The notes: generated by a model from the letters alone, not told the origin. A DNA stretch of 53,304 nt from Bacteroidota bacterium (GCA_024280155.1 JAJRQQ010000043.1:1-53304), one strand, 5' to 3'; positions 35,622-43,425 are shown, counted from the first letter of the stretch. A program made the numbers and translations.

Positions 35622-36528
35622 AAAGAAGAGATTTTTTACGAAATTCAGTTTTAGTTTCTGGAGGAGTACTTGTTGCTCCATCAATATTTGCTCAATCATC
35701 ATTTTCTGAAAGAAAGAAATTAAAAAAATAACCATTCTTCATACGAATGATACACACTCGAATATCGATCCTTTTCCTGAGAATCATTCTAAATACCCAG
35801 GTAAAGGAGGGGTTGTGAGACGTTTTGAATTAATTGAGAAAATACGACGTGAGGAGGGAAATGTTCTGCTCCTAGATGCTGGTGATATATTTCAAGGAAC
35901 ACCTTATTTTAATAAATACGGTGGGGTTTTAGAAATGAAATTAATGACTGAGTTGGGATATGACGTTGCGACCATGGGAAATCATGATTTTGATGGAGGA
36001 ATGGATGGTTTTGTGAAAGCAAGAATGTTTGCTAATTTCCCTTTTGTTTGTTCAAATTATGATTTTAAGAACACTGAAGTAGACGGGCATACGGAAGATT
36101 ATACAATTCTTGAAAAAGGTGGTTTGAAAATTGGCGTTTTTGGTGTCGGTGTAGAATTAAAAGGTTTGGTCCCTGATAATAAATATGGCGAAACAGTTTA
36201 TTTAGACCCTATAGAAATAGCAAATGATAGAGCAATTGAATTAAAGAAAAAAGGGTGTGATTTAATTATTTGTCTGTCGCATTTAGGTTATAGCTATGAG
36301 AAAGAGAAAGTTTCGGACTTAATTCTCGCACAAAAAACAGAAAATATTCACCTCATTATAGGTGGACATACACATACTTTTCTTGAGAAACCAACAGAAA
36401 TGAAAAATAAAGTTGGTGATACGGTTCTCGTTAATCAAGTCGGTTGGGCTGGGATTAATGTGGGTAGAATTGATTTTGAAATTGAATCGAAACGCTTTTC
36501 AAAGAAAGATGTTTTGATTGTCAAATGA
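35618..36528 (+). pseudogene. Tat-exported 5'-nucleotidase-type metallophosphatase, frameshifted
   Basis: The catalytic half of a 5'-nucleotidase. The ATG at 35618 starts a Tat signal peptide (MKRRDFLRNSVLV, ending FAQS), but this frame stops at 35729-35731, right after seven A (35722-35728). The -1 frame continues without loss as ITILHTNDTHSN, LLLDAGDIFQGTPYF, ATMGNHDFDGG, CLSHLGY and GGHTHTF, all metal-binding motifs of the calcineurin-like family, to 36528. One extra A would give an intact protein of 303 residues. It may be a true mutation, an assembly error, or a slippage site (A AAA AAA). The ATG overlaps the preceding stop by 4 bases. Confidence 0.85.
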
Positions 36529-36550
36529 TCCAATAAAAGTATAGAAACAA

Positions 36551-36580
36551 AAAAAGCTTCATTTTTCAATGAAGCTTTTT
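36551..36580. terminator. bidirectional terminator between scavenging locus and tRNA-Asp
   Basis: A perfect 13-base stem (36551-36563 with 36568-36580), loop TTTC, with A and T runs on both sides. It can end the metallophosphatase message on the plus strand and the tRNA transcript on the minus strand. Confidence 0.85.
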
Positions 36581-36581
36581 G

Positions 36582-36655
36582 CGGTCTGGACGGGACTCGA
36601 ACCCGCGACCCTCGCCGTGACAGGGCGATATTCTAACCAACTGAACTACCAGACC
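36582..36655 (-). tRNA. tRNA-Asp (GTC)
   Basis: Minus-strand cloverleaf of 74 bases. The acceptor arms GGTCTGG (36649-36655) and CCAGACC (36583-36589) pair fully. The D-loop has AGTTGGTTAGA, the anticodon loop reads CTGTCAC with anticodon GTC, and the T-arm has GGTTCGAGTCC. The discriminator is G, as expected for aspartate. CCA is not encoded. A promoter and a small hairpin lie upstream and a terminator immediately downstream. Confidence 0.97.
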
Positions 36656-36949
36656 AAAATTCCTAATCATTTCGAGTGATACTGACAACAGTCAGTCTTG
36701 AGGATTTTGTTACACACTTTTCGTTTAAAGCGTGGGCAAATGTACGTATAAAAAATGGTTTGAAGCAAGGAAAAAGTGAAAAAAAAATAAAAAAAAAGCA
36801 GTCAGTTTGTAACCTGTTAAAATATAGGTAATTGTGGGGGTGAGTAATCTAATTGGTTATAAAAAAAAGAATGAATTCAATTATTGAATCTGTGTAACCA
36901 TTCAAGACGTATTCCGTAACAATATTAAATTAATAATAATAATTTCATT
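36656..36949. other. 294-base intergenic region
   Basis: It carries the minus-strand tRNA-Asp promoter and leader, including a 6-base stem hairpin with AACA loop (36681-36696). An A-rich tract follows (36776-36797). The right part precedes the YtxH gene and has no clear TAnnTTTG box on the plus strand. No reading frame is convincing. Confidence 0.4.
36737..36768 (-). promoter_or_regulatory. tRNA-Asp promoter (TTG-N21-TACATTTG)
   Basis: On the minus strand TTG (36766-36768), 21 bases, TACATTTG (36737-36744). Transcription would start near 36730, giving a leader of about 75 bases before the mature tRNA 5' end. Confidence 0.6.
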
Positions 36950-37291
36950 ATGTCTGATTCAAAATTTATTACTGGACTTATTCTTGGAGCTATTGGAGGG
37001 GTTCTACTTGCTCCTGCTTCAGGGAAAGAAACACGTGAGAAAATTACAGACGCAACTGCTGACATAAGGGCAAGTTTAAAAGAAAAAATCGAAGTATTAA
37101 GAAAAGAATATACTGATAAAGGAGAGCTGACGATAGAGGGGGTAAAGCATGCTTTATCGTCAGGAGGTAGCGATGATGTTTTACAAGAACTAAGCTCTCT
37201 AGAAAATAAAATAGAAAAGAAATACGAAGAATTGGATAAAGAGGCGCAAGAGTTATTAGCAGCTTTTAAACAGAAAAATTCTTTAACTTAA
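36950..37291 (+). CDS. YtxH-domain protein
   Basis: A 113-residue protein with one N-terminal membrane segment of the YtxH type (FITGLILGAIGGVLLAPASGKETREKI, split here as seen around residues 5-30), followed by a charged, probably coiled-coil tail. YtxH-like proteins are often linked with general or envelope stress; the biochemical role is unknown. It is the first of three closely spaced membrane-related genes; the next starts 11 bases after its stop. Confidence 0.88.
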   Translation: MSDSKFITGLILGAIGGVLLAPASGKETREKITDATADIRASLKEKIEVLRKEYTDKGELTIEGVKHALSSGGSDDVLQELSSLENKIEKKYEELDKEAQELLAAFKQKNSLT

Positions 37292-37302
37292 GATATTTAC
37301 AA

Positions 37303-37638
37303 ATGTTTGAATTACTAAAAAAATACATCGACAATAGAGTTGAATTATTTAAGCTGAGTATGGTTAGTGTAACGGCTAATCTTGCAGCAAAATTAATAAG
37401 TTCTTTCGTTATCCTCCTTTTTTCTTTGATGATTATGCTTCTTTTAAGCATAGGATTCTCTTTTTGGATTGGAGAGGCATTAGGTAGTCTAGCCTTAGGG
37501 TTTTTTATAATAAGTGGAGTTTACATACTTATATTCTTGTTGTACCTTGCTTTAGTTAAGAATAAAATTGAAGATATATTGAAAGATAAGGTTGTACAAG
37601 CATCTTTAGATGCTGAAAAAGAAGTAATGCAAAATTAA
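37303..37638 (+). CDS. holin-superfamily-III-like membrane protein (YqjE-like)
   Basis: A 111-residue protein with two adjacent membrane helices (about 35-60 and 65-90) between an amphipathic N-terminus (MFELLKKYIDNRVELFKLS) and a charged C-terminus. The pattern fits the Phage_holin_3_6/YqjE family, which in chromosomes is found beside YtxH- or ElaB-like stress genes and not in phages. No phage genes are nearby, so a lysis role is unlikely. Confidence 0.82.
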   Translation: MFELLKKYIDNRVELFKLSMVSVTANLAAKLISSFVILLFSLMIMLLLSIGFSFWIGEALGSLALGFFIISGVYILIFLLYLALVKNKIEDILKDKVVQASLDAEKEVMQN

Positions 37639-37644
37639 TGAGCA

Positions 37645-37986
37645 ATGAGAAAATTCAAAAATAAATACAGAATTAAGTCTTACGATGATCTTTCTCTTGC
37701 AATTCAACAACTGAAAGAAGAAACAATAGGTTTAGAAAAAGAATTAGCAGAAACTCCGATTGTCAAGTTAGCTACTTCATTTAAGAATAAAGCCGAACGG
37801 AAAGAAACTTTTCTGGGAATGTTTTTAAATGGTAAAGAATCAATAGGATCAACTGTCATAAAATCATTATTGATGTCGAATAAAATTACACGAAAATATT
37901 TCATGGCATACATGGTGGCAAAAGAAGTCATTCCGAGAGCTGTGAATGAAATAAAAGATGCTGTAGAAAAAGAAGAAGAAGAATAA
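37645..37986 (+). CDS. small charged protein in the YtxH cluster
   Basis: A 113-residue, highly charged helical protein without a signal peptide. The N-terminal half (SYDDLSLAIQQLKEETIGLEKEL) looks like a coiled coil, and a weakly hydrophobic segment follows (STVIKSLLMSNKI, then YFMAYMVAKEVIP). It starts 6 bases after the holin-like gene and ends before a terminator, so it completes the cluster. I do not recognise the family. Confidence 0.75.
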   Translation: MRKFKNKYRIKSYDDLSLAIQQLKEETIGLEKELAETPIVKLATSFKNKAERKETFLGMFLNGKESIGSTVIKSLLMSNKITRKYFMAYMVAKEVIPRAVNEIKDAVEKEEEE

Positions 37987-38006
37987 AAAACGAGAATAAA
38001 AAGCAT

Positions 38007-38045
38007 AAAAAAGTACGAAAGGGATATTCCCAATCGTACTTTTTT
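38007..38045. terminator. long bidirectional terminator
   Basis: Outer arms of 12 bases (38007-38018 with 38034-38045) enclose AA/AA mismatches and a second stem GGGA-TAT-TCCC. A-run and T-run flank it, so it can serve the YtxH cluster and ndk, which converge here. Confidence 0.8.
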
Positions 38046-38061
38046 AATTTCTAATTATATC

Positions 38062-38481
38062 CTAAAAAATCTCAGCCGCAGAGAAATGAAATTCTCCTTC
38101 AATTTTTGCATTGTCATCAGAATCAGATCCGTGAACTGCATTTTTTGCCAAAGACTCAGCATATTTTTTACGAATAGTACCTTCAGCAGCATCAGCCGGA
38201 TTAGTTGCACCAATTAATGTTCTAAAATCAGCAACTGCATTTTCTTTTTCAAGAATAGCAGCAATGATAGGACCAGAAGTCATATACTCAACTAATTCAC
38301 CATAAAATGGACGTTCAGCGTGAACTTCGTAAAATTTCTTCGCTTGGTCTTCTGATAAACGAGTATATTTCATCGCTTTGATTGAAAAACCTGCATCCAA
38401 AATCATTTGGATGATATTTCCTGCTTGACCACTTTCTAAAGCGTCAGGCTTTAACATTGTAAATGTTCTATTTGTTGACAT
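38062..38481 (-). CDS. ndk: nucleoside diphosphate kinase
   Basis: Ndk exchanges the terminal phosphate between nucleoside tri- and diphosphates. The 139-residue sequence has the family start [10 protein letters not shown], the active-site histidine His117 in NAVHGSDS and the [15 protein letters not shown] motif. Length and residues are normal. A TATCTTTG box lies upstream on the minus strand at 38506-38513, giving a leader of about 20 bases. Confidence 0.97.
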   Translation of the reverse strand: MSTNRTFTMLKPDALESGQAGNIIQMILDAGFSIKAMKYTRLSEDQAKKFYEVHAERPFYGELVEYMTSGPIIAAILEKENAVADFRTLIGATNPADAAEGTIRKKYAESLAKNAVHGSDSDDNAKIEGEFHFSAAEIF

Positions 38482-38505
38482 ATCTATTAATTTTCAAATT
38501 TTGGG

Positions 38506-38513
38506 CAAAGATA
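38506..38513 (-). promoter_or_regulatory. -7 box (TATCTTTG) of ndk
   Basis: Exact TAnnTTTG match on the minus strand, 25 bases before the ndk ATG. The -33 element is unclear. Confidence 0.45.
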
Positions 38514-38635
38514 CATATTTCTTTAACTTTCTTTTGAGAAAAATGTATTATTCTACTAAAACGATTAAATCAAGAGAAGTAGGATGCTTGTAAGCTGTAT
38601 CTTGAATTTTTAACATTTATTTCACATTTAATCTA

Positions 38636-38665
38636 TTGTCAATCGAATAAAATGCTTTAAATTTG
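38636..38665 (+). promoter_or_regulatory. promoter of the candidate small RNA (TTG-N19-TAAATTTG)
   Basis: TTG at 38636-38638 and TAAATTTG at 38658-38665 with exactly 19 bases between them: full consensus and ideal spacing. The expected start point is about 38670-38674. Confidence 0.6.
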
Positions 38666-38670
38666 TTGTA

Positions 38671-38768
38671 TCGAATAAAGGGGGTAGTTTACCTTTATTA
38701 GAGTTTTATAGTTTTAGCATGGTTTAGCAGAAAGAGGAACAAGTTTTTTAAATTTGTTCCTCTTTTTG
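38671..38768 (+). ncRNA. candidate small RNA of about 95-100 bases
   Basis: The unit begins 5 bases after a consensus promoter and ends at a strong terminator. Its 5' end folds into a hairpin with perfect 8-base arms (38674-38681 and 38692-38699) and a 10-base loop. A U-rich stretch follows with a near-tandem repeat (GTTTTAGCA, GTTTAGCA; 38712-38730), then the terminator. The next gene has its own promoter overlapping the terminator's T-run, which argues for an independent RNA and not a leader. I do not recognise it as a known RNA family. Confidence 0.5.
38732..38768 (+). terminator. terminator of the candidate small RNA
   Basis: Arms 38732-38743 and 38755-38766 are perfectly complementary over 12 bases, followed by T. 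Strong hairpin with no protein gene upstream on the same strand to account for it. Confidence 0.8.
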
Positions 38769-38797
38769 ATTTTATCACATTCTTATTGTATATTAGC
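38766..38797 (+). promoter_or_regulatory. promoter of the outer-membrane protein gene (TTTG-N20-TATATTAG)
   Basis: TTTG at 38766-38769 and TATATTAG at 38790-38797 are 20 bases apart; the box has one mismatch to TAnnTTTG. The leader would be about 12 bases to the ATG at 38816. Confidence 0.5.
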
Positions 38798-38815
38798 TAG
38801 CCAAAAACATTTACT

Positions 38816-40306
38816 ATGCAAGCTAAGCTATTTTTATTTTTTACAATTTTCTCATTCTTTTCATTCTCTCAAACACAAGGTGTAGCCTATACCGAGGTAG
38901 GGAAAGGTGTGGCGACAACTTTCGTAACAGATTACCATACACTTGGTATTAATTCTTCTGCGTTAGGTTGGGGAACAGGGTACGAAGGGAAGAAATTTAC
39001 AACAGGAATGACTGAGTTTAGTCTTGGATTGTATTCCGATTCACTTTCTTCGGATAAATTAGCAAGTCTTTATAAAACTGTTCGGAAAGAAATTAGGGGA
39101 GGATCGAATACAACAACCGATTGGGAACAACAAGCTTTGTATGCGAAAGATTATCTGTTGAGTGGAATAAGCATCGATGCATCTTATAATTGGTTTGGTT
39201 TTGCTTATCAGGGAGAAAAATTTGGAGGAATTGCATTCAATATTCAAGAACAATACAATTGGTATTCTAAGTTAAGTGCAGATGCTTCCGGAATTACTTT
39301 TCAAGGAAAATTAGCCGATTATTTTGATCAATTGACGGTAGTTTATGGTGCAGATACTACTATTATAGCAAATAATGGAAACATCTCTGATGACACATTG
39401 GCGCACGTAGTTTCTGGTCGAGTTTCTGCGCCACTTAGTTTGGCTAGTATCACTGAGGGAACTAAGATAAAATTTTCATGGAATAGATTCTACAATTTCG
39501 GATATGGTCGCAAAATAATTGGTGATTCTAGCTTTGCCATTTATGCTGGTATTGGTGGGCGATTTATACAATCTACAGCAATGTTTGATTTTGAATCAAA
39601 AGATGGTGAAATTAGAATGTATTCTTCGGTTTCACCAAGTTTTAATCTAGATTATGGTGCCGTTGCTAACTCTAACCCTTCTGCAGTGAATCAAAATTCA
39701 GCTGGTATTCCAACCTCAGTGGGAAATGGTTATGGCTTGGATTTTTCCGTGAGTGTTCGATTGTTAAAGCACATTAAATTAGGACTTGCAGTGAATAATA
39801 TTGGTGCGGTTACTTACACCAGAAATGTTTATTCTGTTAGAGATACATTAGTGGGAGAGATTAGTGTAGATGGTCTTTCAAATAACAATGTAACGGATGC
39901 ATTAAAAATTTTCTTGAAAGATGGAGGGCTACTTAATCTTGTTGGTGAGGAGAAAGTAACAATAAAAAATGCCGCAAATATTCGACTTGGTGGAAGCATT
40001 GAATTAGGGAAAATGATTCATGTTGGATTTGATTTTGTTGCTCCATTTGATAGAGATAGCCCAGGAAGCATTCAAAATGCTATTTTTTCAGTTGGTGGTG
40101 AAGTTCGACCAGTACGCTGGTTAGCTTTAAGCGTTGGTTATTATGGTGGTGGAATTTATAAAAATAACATTCCTGTAGGGATCAATTTCATTCTTGGAAA
40201 AGGACGCTATGAAATTGGGATTTCTTCAAGAGATGCGCTGACTTTTTTAACGAAGAATTCAAACAGTATTTCAACAGCATTTGGAGTTGCTCGATTGAGA
40301 TTTTGA
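38816..40306 (+). CDS. outer-membrane beta-barrel protein (DUF5723-like)
   Basis: A 496-residue exported protein with a signal peptide ending FSFSQ. Alternating hydrophobic strands and an aromatic C-terminus (FGVARLRF) indicate a beta-barrel. The long N-terminal part (NSSALGWG, SYNWFGFAYQGEKFGGIAFNIQEQYNW) and LGLAVNNIGAVTY resemble DUF5723/PorV-FadL-like proteins of Bacteroidetes; the family name is tentative. It is a single gene, ending 9 bases before the Nudix gene on the other strand. Confidence 0.78.
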   Translation: MQAKLFLFFTIFSFFSFSQTQGVAYTEVGKGVATTFVTDYHTLGINSSALGWGTGYEGKKFTTGMTEFSLGLYSDSLSSDKLASLYKTVRKEIRGGSNTTTDWEQQALYAKDYLLSGISIDASYNWFGFAYQGEKFGGIAFNIQEQYNWYSKLSADASGITFQGKLADYFDQLTVVYGADTTIIANNGNISDDTLAHVVSGRVSAPLSLASITEGTKIKFSWNRFYNFGYGRKIIGDSSFAIYAGIGGRFIQSTAMFDFESKDGEIRMYSSVSPSFNLDYGAVANSNPSAVNQNSAGIPTSVGNGYGLDFSVSVRLLKHIKLGLAVNNIGAVTYTRNVYSVRDTLVGEISVDGLSNNNVTDALKIFLKDGGLLNLVGEEKVTIKNAANIRLGGSIELGKMIHVGFDFVAPFDRDSPGSIQNAIFSVGGEVRPVRWLALSVGYYGGGIYKNNIPVGINFILGKGRYEIGISSRDALTFLTKNSNSISTAFGVARLRF

Positions 40307-40315
40307 TGAAGATGA

Positions 40316-40948
40316 TTAATCAATTGTTTTTAGAATCTCCTTGAATTCAGAGAGTATCATCGCGGTTGCACCCCAAACAATCTTGTTTTCAATTTCATAA
40401 TAAGGGACGTTTTTTTGACGAACCCCTTTCATAACTTCAATTGAACCTACTTTTTGAGTGTTGTGATTTAATAATGTCTCTAAATTGAAATAAATCAAGT
40501 GTTCAACTTCCCGCTCGTCTGGTTTAAATTCGGGTTCGTTCTGAGAATAGAAAACAAAGGGTTTCACCATAAAATTACTCACAGGAATGTAAATGTCGCT
40601 CAACTCTCCAATGAGCTCTCCTTCATTCATCGGTAGATGCACCTCTTCAAAACATTCACGGCGTGCTGTGTATTCTAAGTCAGTATCAGAATCTTCTTTT
40701 TTACCTCCAGGAAAACTCACTTGCCCTGAATGAGAACCATTATAAGTGGAGCGTTGAATCAATAAAGAACAAATACAATTATTTTTAGGAAAAAGAAGAA
40801 TGCTAACAGCGGAAGAACGATATTCTTTTTGAGAAGCTTTGATGTTTCGCGCAGATAATCGTTTCGCTGGAATTAAATGCTGATGAGCTGCATCACCGGG
40901 CAGCCCTTCTGAAATTTTTTCCCTTAATTGCTCAATGAAAACTTTCAT
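40316..40948 (-). CDS. Nudix hydrolase, CoA pyrophosphatase type
   Basis: A Nudix enzyme of the CoA pyrophosphatase (NUDT7/YeaB) type, which splits CoA to phosphopantetheine and 3',5'-ADP. From the ATG at 40948 there are 210 residues. The CoA-specific LLIQRSTYNGSHSGQVSFPGG precedes the Nudix box GGKKEDSDTDLEYTARRECFEEV. The last conserved Gly of the box (EEVGL) is His here (EEVHL), an unusual change; the metal-binding Glu residues are intact. A longer reading from 41020 would overlap the upstream lipoprotein gene. The start is 1 base after that gene's stop. Confidence 0.88.
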   Translation of the reverse strand: MKVFIEQLREKISEGLPGDAAHQHLIPAKRLSARNIKASQKEYRSSAVSILLFPKNNCICSLLIQRSTYNGSHSGQVSFPGGKKEDSDTDLEYTARRECFEEVHLPMNEGELIGELSDIYIPVSNFMVKPFVFYSQNEPEFKPDEREVEHLIYFNLETLLNHNTQKVGSIEVMKGVRQKNVPYYEIENKIVWGATAMILSEFKEILKTID

Positions 40949-40949
40949 G

Positions 40950-41540
40950 TTAATTTTCAATGGATGACAAAATATCAATGAAATCATCGTATAGATATCC
41001 CATGTTCTCTCTTTTCCCAATCATTTGTATTACATAAAATTCATCTTCAACTTCAATAGTGGAAATAAAATATGATGCGTCTTTTTCTTCTTCGTAATTT
41101 TTCCCATGAATAACTTGTACTAGTCCATTAAAACCAACAGATTTTGGTAGTTTTTTCTGAAGAGATATCTCGTGTTCTTTTAATGATTTAGAACGTTTGA
41201 AAACGTAATTATCATGAATGGCATCTAATGCAGATTTTTCATTGTCGTAAGAAAATTGAATCGTTTCTACATCAATGGCATCAAACAATTCCACAGATAA
41301 AAAAACATCTAAAATGTAACTCTGAAAGGTCTCATTTGTTGAACTGAGGACATAAGATTCGTTATAGCCTGTTGATAGCATCTCCGGTTTTAAGAAAGAT
41401 ATATTCTTAAAGGTACGTCGCTCAAGTTCAGGAAAATCCATGTTGTTCTTTTGTAACTCTCTTAGGTCATTTGGTCCTACAGAACAAGAGAAAAGGATAA
41501 TTCCAAAAAATAAAAAAATAGATGTATTGATAAGATTCAT
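40950..41540 (-). CDS. predicted lipoprotein of unknown function
   Basis: A 196-residue lipoprotein (IILFSCSVG, lipidated Cys19) with a mixed alpha/beta domain. The sequence holds no motif I recognise. It ends 1 base before the start of the Nudix gene and is surely in the same transcript. Confidence 0.75.
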   Translation of the reverse strand: MNLINTSIFLFFGIILFSCSVGPNDLRELQKNNMDFPELERRTFKNISFLKPEMLSTGYNESYVLSSTNETFQSYILDVFLSVELFDAIDVETIQFSYDNEKSALDAIHDNYVFKRSKSLKEHEISLQKKLPKSVGFNGLVQVIHGKNYEEEKDASYFISTIEVEDEFYVIQMIGKRENMGYLYDDFIDILSSIEN

Positions 41541-41629
41541 TACTACGAATATACAATTTCTAGTTCAATAAAGAATGTGTTCACCTAGAATAAATAAGAG
41601 ATAGAATGTATCGTTGAAAAATTACTGAG

Positions 41630-41662
41630 TTGTTCATCTTTTCAAAACATTCATTATCTTTA
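41630..41662 (+). promoter_or_regulatory. possible lgt promoter (TTG-N22-TATCTTTA)
   Basis: TTG at 41630-41632 and TATCTTTA at 41655-41662, 22 bases apart; the last base of the box differs from consensus. The ATG follows 22 bases later. Confidence 0.4.
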
Positions 41663-41684
41663 TACCGAAATAAAAAAAATAAAA

Positions 41685-42554
41685 ATGAAATTAGCAATCA
41701 ACTGGGATGCAAGTGCACAATTAATCGATGGGTGGAGTACACCAAATTTGTATGGTTTACTTTTTGTGACTGGATTAATATTAGGTTATCTTGTTGTTGC
41801 TAGAATGTATAAAAAAGAAGGAATTGATGAGAAATACCTCGATAAATTAGTTCTTTACGTTGTTCTAGCGACGATTATCGGAGCACGATTAGGGCATGTT
41901 TTATTTTACGGACCTTATTTCGATACTGTGCATCCAAATGGTTGGATTGAAGAAGGTTATTTCTCACATCCACTCTCCATCTTTAAAATTTGGGAGGGAG
42001 GTCTGGCTAGCCATGGTGGTGCTTTTGCCATTTTATTCGCATTGATTTATTATTCTAAAAAAGTCATTCATAAACCCCTTCTGTGGATTTTAGATAGAAT
42101 TTCTGCTCCAATTGCAGTAGCAGCCATGTTTATTCGATTAGGAAATCTAGTGAATCATGAAATAGTAGGTGGTATTACAACTGTTCCTTGGGGATTCCGC
42201 TTCTTGCACCACGATTGCAATCCACCTTATAATTGTGATTGGGCTGATATTCCTGTTCGACACCCCGCTCAATTATACGAGTCAATGAGTTATTTCCTCC
42301 TTTTTGCTCTATTGATGTTTCTTTTTTGGAAAAGAGATGCTTGGAAAAAACCAGGAATCATGTTCGGAACTTTTTTAATTGGATTGTTCGGCGCACGTTT
42401 CTTTATTGAGTTTGTCAAACTTGGTCAAGCAGCTAGAGATTCCGATTTAATAATAAATACAGGGCAGATGTTGTCTATTCCTTTTGTGATTGCTGGAATT
42501 ATCATTCTTGTAAAATCATTGAAAAAAACGCCTATTTCAACGACTGATAAATAG
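41685..42554 (+). CDS. lgt: prolipoprotein diacylglyceryl transferase
   Basis: Lgt moves diacylglycerol from phosphatidylglycerol to the lipobox cysteine of prolipoproteins, the first step of lipoprotein maturation. The 289-residue protein has about seven membrane helices. Conserved residues are present: His in GGLASHGGAFAI, the signature RLGNLVNHEIVG, and the essential Arg in LFGARFFIEFVKLGQ. It would serve the several lipoproteins in this window. Its 3' end overlaps the convergent ATP-grasp gene by 23 bases. Confidence 0.95.
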   Translation: MKLAINWDASAQLIDGWSTPNLYGLLFVTGLILGYLVVARMYKKEGIDEKYLDKLVLYVVLATIIGARLGHVLFYGPYFDTVHPNGWIEEGYFSHPLSIFKIWEGGLASHGGAFAILFALIYYSKKVIHKPLLWILDRISAPIAVAAMFIRLGNLVNHEIVGGITTVPWGFRFLHHDCNPPYNCDWADIPVRHPAQLYESMSYFLLFALLMFLFWKRDAWKKPGIMFGTFLIGLFGARFFIEFVKLGQAARDSDLIINTGQMLSIPFVIAGIIILVKSLKKTPISTTDK

Positions 42555-43425
42555 CATCTGCGCAAAGTTGAGCAGAATTTTCATTCATTCTAAACCATAA
42601 TTCAGGTTCGATGAGTTCAATTTCGCCTAAACAAAGTTGATTTTGATTGTTCCATATTACATCAACTCTTGCGTAAATTGGAGTAGGATTAACGGCATTG
42701 AAAACATTTTCTACAAATGCAATTTCATCTTCTGATGCTTCGTAAGGGTGAATGCTTCCTCCAAAATCGTCTTGAACCCTGAAATCACCAGCTTTTGCTT
42801 TTTTTAGAACGGCATGGCTGTATTTTCCGCCAAAAACCATAAAAGCGACTTCACCTTTTGTCGTTATTTTCTTTTGAAATTCTTGCAACATCCAACTTTC
42901 ACTTTTTAACAATTCGGCAAAAATAGGTTCTAATTCTTCTAAATTCTCCTGCGTAAAGCGATAAGTATGCCGACCTCCACCAGAAATAACTGGTTTCAGA
43001 ATGAATTCTTCCCAATCTAAAGTAGAAATAACCATTTTTAACGACCGAGAATCTCCTTTTTCAACAAAAATAGAAGCCGGAATTCGAACACCATTCGTTT
43101 TTAATTCTGCTAAATAATGTTTGTCAATATTCCATTTAATAAGTGAATGAGGATTAATGAAAGTAGTCAGTTCTTTCGTTTTTTTAAGCCATTTAGAGAA
43201 TTCAGGATAGCGGTCAAAGTAGTCCCATGTTGAACGGAAAATTGCACTTTTTGTTGATGACCAATCAAAATTTTCATCATCCCAATTGGTGCGATTAACT
43301 TTTAAACCTTTATTTTCTAGTGCTTTTTGAAGTAAAGAATCTTCGAGTAATACATTTGCAGAATATTCATCTTTGGTATTTTCTGAAATATATCTTTTAT
43401 CGGTAAGAATGGTGATGTCGTACAT
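42532..43425 (-). CDS. ATP-grasp domain protein, substrate unknown
   Basis: A 297-residue protein of the ATP-grasp superfamily resembling glutathione-synthetase/RimK-like ligases. Visible are WEEFILKPVISGGGRHT (ATP-binding Lys and Gly loop), WMLQEFQKKITTKGEVAFMVFGG, IYARVDVIW and the metal-binding GEIELIEPELWFRMN. Such enzymes join a carboxylate to an amine with ATP. The substrate cannot be told from the sequence. The ATG abuts the stop of the upstream hexapeptide-repeat gene, so they form a pair. Confidence 0.85.
   Translation of the reverse strand: MYDITILTDKRYISENTKDEYSANVLLEDSLLQKALENKGLKVNRTNWDDENFDWSSTKSAIFRSTWDYFDRYPEFSKWLKKTKELTTFINPHSLIKWNIDKHYLAELKTNGVRIPASIFVEKGDSRSLKMVISTLDWEEFILKPVISGGGRHTYRFTQENLEELEPIFAELLKSESWMLQEFQKKITTKGEVAFMVFGGKYSHAVLKKAKAGDFRVQDDFGGSIHPYEASEDEIAFVENVFNAVNPTPIYARVDVIWNNQNQLCLGEIELIEPELWFRMNENSAQLCADAIYQSLK

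Larger units (their letters stand above)
38482..38815. other. 334-base intergenic region holding a candidate small RNA
   Basis: The left end carries the ndk promoter box on the minus strand. On the plus strand a complete small transcription unit (promoter 38636-38665, terminator 38732-38768) is followed by the promoter of the next protein gene (38766-38797). No protein-coding frame of useful length is present. Confidence 0.6.

Noticed and set aside
37303-37638. Holin-like protein as a sign of a prophage
   Set aside because: No phage structural, lysis or integration genes nearby; the family is common in chromosomes next to YtxH-like genes.
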